Assembly (NCBI RefSeq): GCF_007672725.1
Contig: NZ_VDTC01000002.1
Coordinates: forward strand, 1-64,000
DNA: 64,000 nucleotides
DNA from: Corynebacterium aurimucosum ATCC 700975
GTDB taxonomy: Bacteria; Actinomycetota; Actinomycetes; Mycobacteriales; Mycobacteriaceae
Direction of reading: 5' to 3'
A program made the translations under genes and the position numbers. The notes below the pieces were generated by a model. The model was not told the DNA's origin and did no database searches. It worked only from the letters and a program-made list of their open reading frames with translations. Positions 23,784-32,988 of the stretch are shown here, piece after piece (within the stretch, counting starts at the first letter, position 1; every line of letters begins with the position of its first letter).

Positions 23784-23930
23784 TGTGGTTCTCCTCGATT
23801 GTGGGGCTAGTAGTGTGCCTACCGAGGCCACAAACGAATAAATCCCGGTGCCATTGGCATCCGGGAGTTTCTTTTTCAAGCACACGCCACTGTGTGGCGC
23901 CTACTCTTAACCATTATCCTGCGCTGGAAT
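23784..23930 (-). promoter_or_regulatory. infC leader with two hairpins
   Basis: Upstream of the ATC start the minus strand has a perfect 6-base stem (23885-23890 with 23894-23899), then a 10-pair stem with one bulged base (23843-23852 with 23856-23866) followed by TTTATTCG, then GAGGAG and the start. The second hairpin looks like an intrinsic terminator placed about 60 bases before the gene, which suggests attenuation. GATAAT near 23920 is a possible -10. Confidence 0.5.
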
Positions 23931-24037
23931 TGTGATTCCTACGCGGCCTCAGGTGGGAGAAACTCCGCTTGCGGCCCAAGTACCTCCTGGAGGAGGCGCT
24001 ACGGGCGGTAGTGGGCATAACTTTAACACCGCATGCA

Positions 24038-25021
24038 TCAATCACCAAATCGGCGTGCAGGTGAGTTAGTTGTTGCTTCGGCCGACGCACCTTGCCTCTT
24101 CGACGCTGCGCTTGCCGACGCCTCCCCAGCCCTCGACGCTGCGCCAGGCCGCACACAACCATCCAAGGGCTTGAGCGCGCCCTCCTCCAGCGCCTCGGTG
24201 ACAACTCGGTCTACGCCTGTAGCAAGCAAGTTAAGAGCGGGTATTGCCTCCTCGGCGTAGTCGCCGGTCATGGTGACCTCAATGGCCAATCCCACCGTGC
24301 CATCGGCATCCTTACCAGACCCCTCGGTTTCCCGGACCCCAATCTGGCGGTGGGTATACCCGTTGTCCTCCTCAGAAAGCCCCCAGCCGCCTTTCGCCCG
24401 GGTATGTGGGAGGCGGTCGAGTCCATTGTCTTGCCATTCCACGATGTCATCCATCGCGTCATAAACCTGCGCGGCTTCAGGGATACACGGCAAGTGAGCG
24501 CCAAACTTGGCCTGCTCTTCGAGCAACCACGTGGAATATCCAAATGGCTCCTCAAATTCGCCGGATGAGTCATACTCCTTCAAGAGAGCCTTCACTGCGC
24601 TTCCCGCGTCCCCCTCGGTCCAGCGAACGTGGGACCACAGTGCGTAGGCGGCATCGTTGTCAGATTCTTTAATGGCAAGATCAACAAGCTCAGGGCTAGC
24701 CCCGTCGCGCAAAGCCGCGATAGCGATCGGTACCTTTACGGTTGACCATGCGGGCTCTTCGCCCCTTAGTCCAGCGTTGAATGTTCCCTGTTGATCTGCC
24801 ACTGACACTCCGGCTTGAACGTCATACTCGCTTTCGACGTCTGCGACGGCGGCGCGCAGTTCCGCATCGAGGTCGTAGCCGTCCTTAACTCCCTCACTAG
24901 ATGTTTCGGGAGCTTTCTGCACTGCGTCCCTATCCGGGGCAGAACAGCCCGCCGCAGTTGTAGCCACGGCAAGACCAAGAGTCAGCGCAGCCGCGTGCGT
25001 GAGCTTCTGCCCTACCATCAC
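24038..25021 (-). CDS. Lipoprotein with serine beta-lactamase-like fold
   Basis: 327 residues, exported; lipobox TAAGC with Cys26. The mature protein has the three landmarks of penicillin-recognising serine enzymes in the right order: STVK at 93-96, SDN at 120-122, and KGG at 210-212 in the place of KTG. The spacing fits class A beta-lactamases, but no ExxLN loop is obvious and the Thr of KTG is missing, so a true beta-lactamase is doubtful. A peptidoglycan-linked or unknown serine hydrolase is more likely. The C-terminal 40 residues are Ala/Ser-rich. Its ATG overlaps the uvrA stop by 4 bases, so it is translated after uvrA. Confidence 0.75.
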   Translation of the reverse strand: MMVGQKLTHAAALTLGLAVATTAAGCSAPDRDAVQKAPETSSEGVKDGYDLDAELRAAVADVESEYDVQAGVSVADQQGTFNAGLRGEEPAWSTVKVPIAIAALRDGASPELVDLAIKESDNDAAYALWSHVRWTEGDAGSAVKALLKEYDSSGEFEEPFGYSTWLLEEQAKFGAHLPCIPEAAQVYDAMDDIVEWQDNGLDRLPHTRAKGGWGLSEEDNGYTHRQIGVRETEGSGKDADGTVGLAIEVTMTGDYAEEAIPALNLLATGVDRVVTEALEEGALKPLDGCVRPGAASRAGEASASAASKRQGASAEATTNSPARRFGD

Positions 25022-27855
25022 ACCATCTCCTTGAGGAACCCTCCTGTATAGGAGCCTTCCACTTGTGCTACATCTTCTGGTGTGCCCTGAGCAACGACGG
25101 TACCGCCGCCGGAGCCGCCCTCGGGGCCCATGTCAACGATCCAATCCGCGGCCTTAATGACGTCCAAGTTGTGTTCGATGATGATAACGGAGTTACCTTT
25201 ATCCACCAGACCCTGGATGACGAGCATGAGCTTGCGGATGTCCTCAAAGTGCAGGCCCGTCGTCGGCTCATCCAAGATGTAGACCGTGCGCCCATTCGTG
25301 CGCTTTTGTAGCTCAGATGCCAGCTTCACGCGCTGTGCTTCACCGCCGGAAAGTGTCGTAGCGGCTTGGCCTAGTCGGACGTATCCAAGGCCCACCTCCA
25401 CCAAGGTATTGAGGTAGCGGTGAATGGAGGTGATGGGCTCAAAGAACTCTGCGGCCTCTGAAATCGGCATGTTAAGGACCTCAGCAATGTTCTTACCCTT
25501 ATAGAGAACCTCCAGGGTCTCGCGGTTATAGCGTGCACCCTCGCATACTTCACAGGGCACGTAGACATCGGGCAGGAAGTTCATCTCAATCTTGATGGTG
25601 CCGTCACCTTGGCACGCTTCACAGCGTCCGCCCTTGACGTTGAAGGAGAACCGGCCCGGCTTGTAGCCGCGAACCTTAGCCTCCTGGGTTTCCGCGAAGA
25701 GGTTGCGGATCTTGTCAAAGACCCCCGTGTACGTCGCCGGATTTGAGCGCGGGGTACGCCCAATGGGGCTCTGGTCCACCTGCACGAGTTTGTCTAGGTG
25801 CTCCACGCCCTCGACGCGCTTGGCTCGACCCGGCACCTGACGGGCGCGGTTGAGCTTATTGGCCAAGGTCTTGGCCAAGATCTGGTTGACCACGGTGGAC
25901 TTACCGGAGCCGGACACGCCTGTAACGCAGACGAGGACGCCCAGCGGGATCTCCACGTCAATGCCCTTGAGGTTATTCTCGCGGGCGCCGACCACCTTGA
26001 GCATGCGCTCAGGATCGATTGCACGGCGAGTGTCTGGGACTGCAAGCGTCTTCTTGCCCGAGAGATACTGCCCGGTGAGCGATTCCTCCACGGCTTCGAT
26101 ACCGGCTGGTTCACCCTGGTAAACCACGGTGCCACCAAATTCGCCGGCGCGCGGTCCGACGTCGACAAGCCAGTCCGCCTCCCGAATGGTGTCTTCATCG
26201 TGCTCCACCACGATCAAGGTGTTTCCGATATCGCGCAAGCGCTTCAACGTGGCGATGAGGCGCTGGTTATCGCGCTGGTGTAGACCGATTGAAGGCTCAT
26301 CGAGCACGTAGAGAACTCCCGCCAGGCCGGAACCGATCTGGGTGGCGAGGCGGATGCGCTGCGCTTCACCGCCGGACAGTGTGGAAGCGCCGCGGTCGAG
26401 GGTGAGGTAGTTCAGGCCGACGTCGAGAAGAAAGCGCAAGCGCGCCTGGATTTCCTTCAGGACAGCCCCAGCGATGATCTCCTCGCGGTGGCCCAACACG
26501 AGCGAGTCGAGGAACTCTGCTGCTTCCTCGATGGACAGCGCCGTCAGGCCCGCGATGGACTGCTCACCGTGAGCGGTCGATGCCAAGCGCACCGCCAGGA
26601 TTTCGGGCTTGAGGCGCGTGCCGTCACAGGCATTACAAGGAACGCGGCGGGTGTACTGAAGCAGGCGATCCTTCTGCGATTCGGAATCAGTCTGATCGAG
26701 CTTGCGCTCTAGGAAGCCGATGGCGCCCTCAAAAGGCGCGGACCAATTGCGTTGGCGGCCATAGCGGTTCTTGTAGCGCACGCTGACTTCCACGTCAGTG
26801 CCATAAATCAAGGCGTGACGCTGCTCCTCAGTCAACTCAGAAACCGGAGTGCGGGGATCGAAGTCGAGGGTCTTGGCTAGCCCTTCGACGAGCTTGACGA
26901 AGTACCTCGCATTGGGGCTCGACGTCCACGGTTGGATGGCCTCCACAGCCGGAGCATCCGGGTCTGGGACCAGCAAATCAACGTCGACCTCAAGGCGGGT
27001 ACCCAAACCGTCACACACCGGGCAGGAACCGAAAGGTGCGTTGAACGAGAACGCGCGGGGCTCGTATTCCTCAATGGTCAGCGTGTGGCCGTTGGGGCAG
27101 GCGGCCTTCTCCGAGTAGGTGTGCGTGAGCTCCTCACGGTCAACGAAATCCAGGGTGACCAAGCCATCAGCCAAGCGCAGAGCAGTCTCCACCGAATCCG
27201 TCAGCCTCTGCTTTTGGGAAGCCTTGACCTGCAGACGGTCCACGACGACATCGATGTCATGCTTAATCTGCTTCTTTAGCTTGGGCGGATCACTGAGCTG
27301 GTAGAGCTCACCATCCACCCGGACGCGGGAATAGCCCTGCGCCGCGAGGTCCGCGAAGAGATCAACAAACTCACCCTTACGGCGGCGCACAACCGGTGCG
27401 AGGACCTGGAACTTAAGCTTTTCCTCGTGGCTTAAAACCTCATCCACGATTTGCTGCGGGGTTTGGCGCTCAATGACGGCATCGCACTCAGGGCAGTGCG
27501 CAGTACCCGCGCGGGAGAAAAGCAGACGCAGGTAATCATAGATCTCGGTAATTGTTCCCACTGTTGAGCGCGGGTTGTGGTTGGTGGACTTTTGATCAAT
27601 GGACACCGCCGGAGAAAGCCCATCAATGAACTCAACGTCCGGCTTATCCATCTGACCAAGGAACATGCGCGCATAGGAACTCAAGGACTCAACGTAGCGC
27701 CGCTGGCCCTCGGCAAAGATGGTGTCGAAAGCAAGCGAGGACTTGCCCGAGCCAGATAGGCCGGTAAACACCACCAATTTGTCGCGCGGAATATCGATAT
27801 CCACGCCCTTGAGGTTGTGCTCACGCGCGCCGCGTACGACCAAACGATCAGCCAC
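25018..27855 (-). CDS. uvrA: Excinuclease ABC subunit A
   Basis: Damage sensor of nucleotide excision repair; loads UvrB. 945 residues. Two ABC ATPase units: Walker [10 protein letters not shown] near residue 32 and GVSGSGKST near 645, signature LSGGEAQR twice, and zinc-binding Cys pairs ([27 protein letters not shown]). The start is GTG at 27855 with GGAAGG 11 bases upstream. Downstream overlap with the lipoprotein gene. I see no LexA-type box in the 76 bases shared with the divergent hydrolase gene. Confidence 0.97.
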   Translation of the reverse strand: MADRLVVRGAREHNLKGVDIDIPRDKLVVFTGLSGSGKSSLAFDTIFAEGQRRYVESLSSYARMFLGQMDKPDVEFIDGLSPAVSIDQKSTNHNPRSTVGTITEIYDYLRLLFSRAGTAHCPECDAVIERQTPQQIVDEVLSHEEKLKFQVLAPVVRRRKGEFVDLFADLAAQGYSRVRVDGELYQLSDPPKLKKQIKHDIDVVVDRLQVKASQKQRLTDSVETALRLADGLVTLDFVDREELTHTYSEKAACPNGHTLTIEEYEPRAFSFNAPFGSCPVCDGLGTRLEVDVDLLVPDPDAPAVEAIQPWTSSPNARYFVKLVEGLAKTLDFDPRTPVSELTEEQRHALIYGTDVEVSVRYKNRYGRQRNWSAPFEGAIGFLERKLDQTDSESQKDRLLQYTRRVPCNACDGTRLKPEILAVRLASTAHGEQSIAGLTALSIEEAAEFLDSLVLGHREEIIAGAVLKEIQARLRFLLDVGLNYLTLDRGASTLSGGEAQRIRLATQIGSGLAGVLYVLDEPSIGLHQRDNQRLIATLKRLRDIGNTLIVVEHDEDTIREADWLVDVGPRAGEFGGTVVYQGEPAGIEAVEESLTGQYLSGKKTLAVPDTRRAIDPERMLKVVGARENNLKGIDVEIPLGVLVCVTGVSGSGKSTVVNQILAKTLANKLNRARQVPGRAKRVEGVEHLDKLVQVDQSPIGRTPRSNPATYTGVFDKIRNLFAETQEAKVRGYKPGRFSFNVKGGRCEACQGDGTIKIEMNFLPDVYVPCEVCEGARYNRETLEVLYKGKNIAEVLNMPISEAAEFFEPITSIHRYLNTLVEVGLGYVRLGQAATTLSGGEAQRVKLASELQKRTNGRTVYILDEPTTGLHFEDIRKLMLVIQGLVDKGNSVIIIEHNLDVIKAADWIVDMGPEGGSGGGTVVAQGTPEDVAQVEGSYTGGFLKEMV

Positions 27856-27918
27856 TAGTTGCTGCCTTCCTACACAAATGTATGTGTGTTCAGAGAGTTC
27901 TCAATCAGAATGTACCCG

Positions 27919-27924
27919 TATGGT
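27919..27924 (+). promoter_or_regulatory. Leaderless promoter -10 of the metallo-hydrolase
   Basis: TATGGT ends 7 bases before the ATG at 27932. An in-frame ATG at 27920 lies inside this element and is less likely to be the start. Confidence 0.55.
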
Positions 27925-27931
27925 TGGACTT

Positions 27932-28534
27932 ATGAACAACGCCCTTAAGCTTCACAAAATTTCCGTGTCCGATATGGATAACAATTGCTACCTACTGTGT
28001 GCGGGCGAGGAAGCGCTGCTTATCGACGCCTCTGCTGACGCCCCCGCGCTTCTTTCTCTAGCCGCCGATCACGGGGTAAAGATCACCTCCGTGCTTACCA
28101 CCCACCGCCACTGGGACCACGTGCGTGCACTGAAAGAAGTCTTGGACGCAACCGGCGCCGAGCACTACGCCTCTTTCCTTGACTCCCCTGCCCTGCCCGC
28201 GCCCGTCGACGTGGAGCTCGAGCATGACGATACCCTGCCTTTTGCCGGCTTCGACTTACCCGTCATCATTTTGCGCGGACACACTCCAGGCGGTGCAGCG
28301 GTTGCAGCGGAGATCGACGGTGTCACAAACCTCTTCGTCGGCGATTCCCTCTTCCCCGGCGGCGTAGGGAAAACCACCTCGGAAGGTGACTTCGTGCGCC
28401 TGTACAAGGATGTCACGCAGCGGCTCTTTGATGTTTACCCCGACGAAGCGATCGTCCGCCCTGGGCACGGAGCGCCCACAACGCTCGGTGCAGAGCGCCC
28501 GCACCTAGACGAGTGGTGGGAGCGGCGTTGGTAA
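27932..28534 (+). CDS. Metallo-beta-lactamase-fold hydrolase (glyoxalase II-like)
   Basis: 200 residues. The zinc motif is THRHWDHV (HxHxDH), followed by GHTPGG (second His), GDSLFPGG (bridging Asp) and PGHG (last His), the complete metal set of the superfamily. Such enzymes hydrolyse thioesters, for example S-lactoyl or persulfide adducts of low-molecular-weight thiols; in Corynebacterium the thiol would be mycothiol. The substrate is not determined by sequence. It diverges from uvrA. A small hairpin at 28547-28562 follows the stop and may end the transcript. Confidence 0.87.
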   Translation: MNNALKLHKISVSDMDNNCYLLCAGEEALLIDASADAPALLSLAADHGVKITSVLTTHRHWDHVRALKEVLDATGAEHYASFLDSPALPAPVDVELEHDDTLPFAGFDLPVIILRGHTPGGAAVAAEIDGVTNLFVGDSLFPGGVGKTTSEGDFVRLYKDVTQRLFDVYPDEAIVRPGHGAPTTLGAERPHLDEWWERRW

Positions 28535-28629
28535 CTACGTGTTAACTGCTGCGTTTACAGCAACAGTTGTTTAATCCGCGTACTATGGTGTGTCGAACGT
28601 CTTTACAGATCTATCGAATGGAGCACGTC

Positions 28630-29553
28630 ATGATTCGTAAGTTTGCTCGTCCTATGCTGGCCTCCGTGTTCATCTGGGATGGTGTGGATACGCTCCGCAA
28701 CACCTCGGAGCACGTCGCGGACACCGAGTCCGTGCTCAAGCGCCTGCGCAAGGTGCTGCCGCGCGAGTACGCAGGCTACATCCCTAACGACCCCGAGTTG
28801 GTTACCCGCGCGCTCGGCGGTGCAAAGACCGCCGCGGGCACCAGCTTGGCGCTGGGCAAAGCACCGCGCACCTCCGCTGCCGTGCTGGCGCTGACTCACG
28901 TCCCGAACTTGGTTGGAAATGCTTTCTGGACCGCAGATTCCAAGGAAGAAAAGGAAGCACAGCGCAGCGGCTTCATTACCAACACCGCTCTGCTCGGTGC
29001 CCTGGCCATCGTTACCCAAGACACCGAAGGTAAGCCCTCTGTGCGTTGGCGCGCTGCCAAGGCTTCCGAGCGCGCAAACAAGAAGATCCAGCAGGCACTG
29101 CCAGGCAAGTCCGAGCAGCAGAAGTTTGCGGAGGACCTCTCCACCCGCGCCAATGAGATTTCTTCTGATGTCACGGCAAAGGCCAATGACTGGTTCGAGA
29201 CTGCCAAGGACTACGTCGAAGATAACCGCGATGACTGGGAGTCCACCGGTCGCGATTTCCTCAAGTCTGCTCGCAGCTTTGTCGAGGACACCGCCGAGAC
29301 CGCGCGCGAGTTCATCGACGACAATAAGGATGACTGGCTCGACGCTGCACGCGAGAACTCCGCAACCGCCCGCAAAGGCCTAGTCAAGGCGGCTGGCAAG
29401 GCGCAGGACCGCGCTGACGCGGCCCTGGCCAAGGCCGATTCGCTTGATAGCAAGCGCGCCCAGAAGAAGGCTCGCAAGCGCGCGGAAAAGCTGCAGAAGG
29501 AAGCTTCCAAGAAGCTCGATAAGGCTTTCAAGAAGTTTGGTGACCGCTTCTAA
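28630..29553 (+). CDS. DoxX-family membrane protein with long charged helical C-terminus
   Basis: 307 residues. The N-terminal half matches DoxX (RKFARPMLASVFIWDGVD, then ALGGAKTAAG and hydrophobic segments). The C-terminal half (about residue 150 on) is a long amphipathic, Ala/Lys/Asp-rich helix with a repeated unit: VEDNRDDW near 198 and IDDNKDDW near 232, each followed by a similar stretch. This part looks like a coiled-coil or membrane-surface helix. DoxX proteins are linked to redox balance in mycobacteria, but no function can be fixed here. GGAG lies 6 bases before the ATG; TACTAT at about 28590 could be the -10. Confidence 0.78.
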   Translation: MIRKFARPMLASVFIWDGVDTLRNTSEHVADTESVLKRLRKVLPREYAGYIPNDPELVTRALGGAKTAAGTSLALGKAPRTSAAVLALTHVPNLVGNAFWTADSKEEKEAQRSGFITNTALLGALAIVTQDTEGKPSVRWRAAKASERANKKIQQALPGKSEQQKFAEDLSTRANEISSDVTAKANDWFETAKDYVEDNRDDWESTGRDFLKSARSFVEDTAETAREFIDDNKDDWLDAARENSATARKGLVKAAGKAQDRADAALAKADSLDSKRAQKKARKRAEKLQKEASKKLDKAFKKFGDRF

Positions 29554-29616
29554 GCACTTCGCCTTAGGCTGCGGATAGCCCCGCAACGCACCGCGATACA
29601 TGGAAGCGGTGGAGAC

Positions 29617-29654
29617 AACAACGGCTCAGCTAGTATGCTGGGCCGTTGTTCTTT
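29617..29654 (+). terminator. Strong intrinsic terminator between the DoxX gene and helD
   Basis: A 14-pair stem (29617-29630 with 29637-29650, one T-G pair) with a 6-base loop is followed by CTTTT. It lies 64 bases after the DoxX stop and 41 bases before the helD start, with no -10-like element in between, so it may also act as an attenuator of helD. Confidence 0.85.
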
Positions 29655-29694
29655 TCCACCCAGGAGAAGCCTTCAAACGCGCCCAAGGAGCCTT

Positions 29695-31935
29695 GTGTCT
29701 GAATCTTCATCCGCGCCTCGCACCGAAAACCCTGGTGCTCAAGCAAACGATCCGCGCACCGAGATTGCCAGCGAACAAGCCTACGTCGATGGCCTTTTTG
29801 CGCGTCTCGATAACGAGGTCCACGCCGCAAATGAACGCCTCAATGAGGTACAGGCTGCCGTCGATCCGCATACCCCAGATGCCGATGCTCTGGTGCGCCG
29901 CGAAACCGAGTATCACGGGCTGCAGGCCAAGCTGGACCGTCTAAACATCGCCCAACTCGGCCTAGTTTTTGGGCGCATCGACATTGACGCGCCCGGTGAT
30001 AACCCCACTCCGGAGGGACTAGACCGCCGCTATATCGGCCGCATGGGACTCGATGCCCGTGAGGAGGATTACCGCACGCTCCTTCTGGATTGGCGCGCCC
30101 CGATGGCTCGGCCGTTCTACCTCGCCACCACCGCGCACCCCGAGGGAGTCCACGTCCGCCGGCACATCAGGACTACCGGGCGCACGGTTACCGGAATCAG
30201 CGACGAAGTCCTCGAAGGCGAGTCACACACCGACAGCAGCGACGTTGCCAGTGAGTCCGCCCTCCACCACGTCATGCAACAGGCCCGCACTGGGCACATG
30301 CCGTCCATCGTGGAAACCATTCAAAGGGAGCAGGACGAAATCATCCGTGACAGCACGCGCGGCGTCATGGTGGTCGAAGGCGGGCCAGGCACCGGCAAGA
30401 CAGCGGTGGCACTGCACCGTGTGGCTTATTTGCTCTACACCTACCGCGAACAGCTAGCCGCCACGGGTGTGCTCATCGTGGGCCCCAACTCCACCTTCCT
30501 GGAGTACATTTCCCGGGTGCTTCCGGAGCTTGGTGAAACCGGCGTCGTGCTTTCCACCATCTCTTCTCTCTTCCCCGGCATTGAGGCCACTCACCCTGAG
30601 TCCCTGCTCGCGCGCGAAATCAAGGGTTCCGCGGCCATGGTGGAAATCCTCGGCAACGCAATGAAGGACTATCAACGCCTGCCGGAACAATCGCGCACGC
30701 TCGAGATCGATCGGCTCGAACTCACCGTGGACCCACAGATGGTCAAGGCAGCACGGACACGTGCACGGCGCTCGCGCAAACCGCACAACGATGCACAAGC
30801 AGCGTTTGCGGAGCACCTCACCGAGTCGCTGGCCCAGCAGATGGCTGAACGCATTGGCGCTGACCCTCTCGGCGGCAAGAACCTGCTCTCCCGCGCGGAT
30901 GTGGATCAGCTCCACGACGACCTCGCGGAAGAACCCCAGGTGCTGGAGCTCATCGACGAGTTCTGGCCCCACCTGACGCCCACCGACGTCCTCGCCGATC
31001 TCCTCAGCAGCACCGAACGCATCGATTCGGCGGCCGGCGATTATGATGATGAAACCCGCAGTGCCCTTTACCGTGAGTTCGGCCGAGCTTGGACACCTTC
31101 CGACGCCGCGCTTCTCGACGAACTTGCGGTTCTCATCGGCATGCCCGACCCCGAAGCAGAACGTGTCGCCGAAGAAAAAGAATGGCGTGAGCAAGTCGCA
31201 GAGGCAGAAGACGCACTCGATATCCTGAGCTCTTCCGATTCCACCGACAACGATGACGACATGTTCGAAGCGGAGATTCTCTCTGCCCACGACGTCATCG
31301 ACGCCGAGCACCTCGCTCGACGCCACGAGGTTCGGGACTCCCGCACCACCGCCCAGCGCGCCCGTGAAGACTACACGTGGGCCTACGGGCACGTCATCGT
31401 CGACGAGGCCCAAGAACTCACCCCGATGGAATGGCGCATGATTTTTCGCCGTAGCCCCTCGCGGTGGATGACTCTCGTGGGCGACACGTCCCAGACCGGT
31501 GCCCCTGCCGGCGTCGATGATTGGGCGGACACGCTCGAGCCGTTCGTCGGCGAGCGCTTTCGGCTTCACGGGTTAAGCGTCAACTACCGCACCCCGCGCC
31601 CAATTACCGAATTGGCCAATCAACTCTTGGAATCCATCAACCCCGAAGCGACGCCGGGTATCGCTGTTCGCGACGGCGTGGACGTCATCTGGCGCGAGGA
31701 TACGGACGACCTTGAGCCTGCTACCTTCCAGGATGATGAAGGGCGCCTGCACGCTGTGATTACGGCGGCCAACGTTGAGCACACCAAGGGGCTAGAGTTT
31801 GACCACGTCACCGTAGTCAACCCGGATGACATCGTGGCAGCATCACCGCAAGGTTTACACAACCTCTACGTAGCTCTCACCCGCGCGACGCAGTCCTTGA
31901 CCATCGCCGGCCGTTACGCGGAGGTTTTCGGTTAG
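29695..31935 (+). CDS. helD: HelD-family RNA polymerase recycling ATPase
   Basis: UvrD-like superfamily I ATPase that strips stalled RNA polymerase from DNA; actinobacterial relatives can protect against rifamycins. 746 residues from a GTG at 29695, which has AAGGAG 4 bases upstream. The N-terminal coiled-coil (residues about 20-85) is the arm that enters the polymerase secondary channel in this family. Walker A GGPGTGKT is at 229-236; the insert follows; motif II reads IVDEAQELTPMEW, then GDTSQTGAP, VNYRTPRPI, and the C-terminal HTKGLEFDHV and NLYVALTRATQ. The order fits HelD better than UvrD or PcrA. Confidence 0.9.
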   Translation: MSESSSAPRTENPGAQANDPRTEIASEQAYVDGLFARLDNEVHAANERLNEVQAAVDPHTPDADALVRRETEYHGLQAKLDRLNIAQLGLVFGRIDIDAPGDNPTPEGLDRRYIGRMGLDAREEDYRTLLLDWRAPMARPFYLATTAHPEGVHVRRHIRTTGRTVTGISDEVLEGESHTDSSDVASESALHHVMQQARTGHMPSIVETIQREQDEIIRDSTRGVMVVEGGPGTGKTAVALHRVAYLLYTYREQLAATGVLIVGPNSTFLEYISRVLPELGETGVVLSTISSLFPGIEATHPESLLAREIKGSAAMVEILGNAMKDYQRLPEQSRTLEIDRLELTVDPQMVKAARTRARRSRKPHNDAQAAFAEHLTESLAQQMAERIGADPLGGKNLLSRADVDQLHDDLAEEPQVLELIDEFWPHLTPTDVLADLLSSTERIDSAAGDYDDETRSALYREFGRAWTPSDAALLDELAVLIGMPDPEAERVAEEKEWREQVAEAEDALDILSSSDSTDNDDDMFEAEILSAHDVIDAEHLARRHEVRDSRTTAQRAREDYTWAYGHVIVDEAQELTPMEWRMIFRRSPSRWMTLVGDTSQTGAPAGVDDWADTLEPFVGERFRLHGLSVNYRTPRPITELANQLLESINPEATPGIAVRDGVDVIWREDTDDLEPATFQDDEGRLHAVITAANVEHTKGLEFDHVTVVNPDDIVAASPQGLHNLYVALTRATQSLTIAGRYAEVFG

Positions 31936-31938
31936 TCT
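31933..31938 (+). promoter_or_regulatory. Leaderless promoter -10 of the App1-type gene, inside the helD stop
   Basis: TAGTCT begins with the helD stop codon TAG and ends 7 bases before the ATG at 31946. Confidence 0.6.
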
Positions 31939-31945
31939 GGTGCGC

Positions 31946-32956
31946 ATGGCACTTTCCGATATCGCCCGCAAAGTCGAATTCACCGCGAACGCATTCTCGC
32001 TTAAGCACTCCGCACGCAAAGGCTGGCAACCGAGCATTACTGGCTATGCCGGCTACGGCAACGAGGATTTTGTCCACGTGCTGGGCCGCGTACTCATGCA
32101 CGATCCCAAGGCTGAGGAACGCGATACATGGACCCAACGCGGATACCGCCAATTCTTCACCATCCAAGTCACGCACCACGAGGTGGAAGTCACTGTTGGT
32201 GGGAAGACAGTATCGGGCACCACGAACCACAACGGCTATATCGATGTCCTCGTATATAACCACGGACTGGAACCCGGCTGGCACGAGGTCACCATCCGTG
32301 CCAAGGGCGCGGATGAGGTGACCTCAGAAGTGCTCATCGTAGACAAGGACACCACGTTCGGCGTGGTCAGCGATATCGATGACACCATCATGGTGACCTG
32401 GCTGCCGCGAGCCATGATTGCGGCGTGGAATTCCTGGGTAAAGCGCACCAATACGCGAACCCCCGTCGAAGGTATGGCACGGTTCTACCGGGAAATCGCG
32501 CAACAGCACCCCGAGATCCCCTTCATCTACCTCTCCACCGGCGCATGGAACACCTACGACACCTTGATTAACTTCATGGCGGAGAAGGGCTTCCCGCGTG
32601 GTCCCCTGCTGCTGACAGACTGGGGGCCTACCCCCACCGGCCTCTTCCGCAATGGTCAGGAGCACAAGCGCGTGCAGCTCCGCAACCTCTTCATTGCTTT
32701 CCCGAAGCTCCGCTGGCTGCTCATCGGCGACGACGGTCAACACGATCCGCTTACCTATGCCGACGCGGCAGCGGAGCACCCCAACCACGTAGCGGCCGTG
32801 GCGATCCGCAACCTCAGCCCACAAGAGCAGCTGCTCTCACACGGTTCGCTGGCCCCCTTGGTGAAGGTCAACGAGCAGACGTCCTTCGACATCCCACTCA
32901 TTCAGGGGACCGATGGCAATGCTCTTGCGCGCGCCTACCGCGAACTCAACCTCTAG
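31946..32956 (+). CDS. App1-type phosphatase (phosphatidate phosphatase App1 catalytic domain)
   Basis: 336 residues. The HAD-like motif DIDDT at 143-147 (VVSDIDDTIMVTW) is the hallmark of the App1/DUF2183 domain, which in yeast App1 removes phosphate from phosphatidic acid. IPFIYLSTGAWN and LLIGDDGQHDP are the later conserved blocks. The N-terminal 110 residues form a beta-rich domain, perhaps for membrane or protein binding. No signal peptide, so it is cytoplasmic. It starts 10 bases after helD but has its own leaderless -10. Lipid phosphatase activity is inferred from the family only. Confidence 0.82.
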   Translation: MALSDIARKVEFTANAFSLKHSARKGWQPSITGYAGYGNEDFVHVLGRVLMHDPKAEERDTWTQRGYRQFFTIQVTHHEVEVTVGGKTVSGTTNHNGYIDVLVYNHGLEPGWHEVTIRAKGADEVTSEVLIVDKDTTFGVVSDIDDTIMVTWLPRAMIAAWNSWVKRTNTRTPVEGMARFYREIAQQHPEIPFIYLSTGAWNTYDTLINFMAEKGFPRGPLLLTDWGPTPTGLFRNGQEHKRVQLRNLFIAFPKLRWLLIGDDGQHDPLTYADAAAEHPNHVAAVAIRNLSPQEQLLSHGSLAPLVKVNEQTSFDIPLIQGTDGNALARAYRELNL

Positions 32957-32988
32957 TCCGAGATTCGCATGCCTTTCTTATCTAGTTT

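Noticed and set aside
27856..27931. Possible LexA (SOS) box upstream of uvrA
   Set aside because: ACACA/TGTGT symmetry near 27872-27888 does not match the corynebacterial LexA palindrome; none is seen before uvrB either.
30454..31569. 371-codon open frame on the minus strand opposite helD
   Set aside because: Antisense to the helicase; no promoter or ribosome site.
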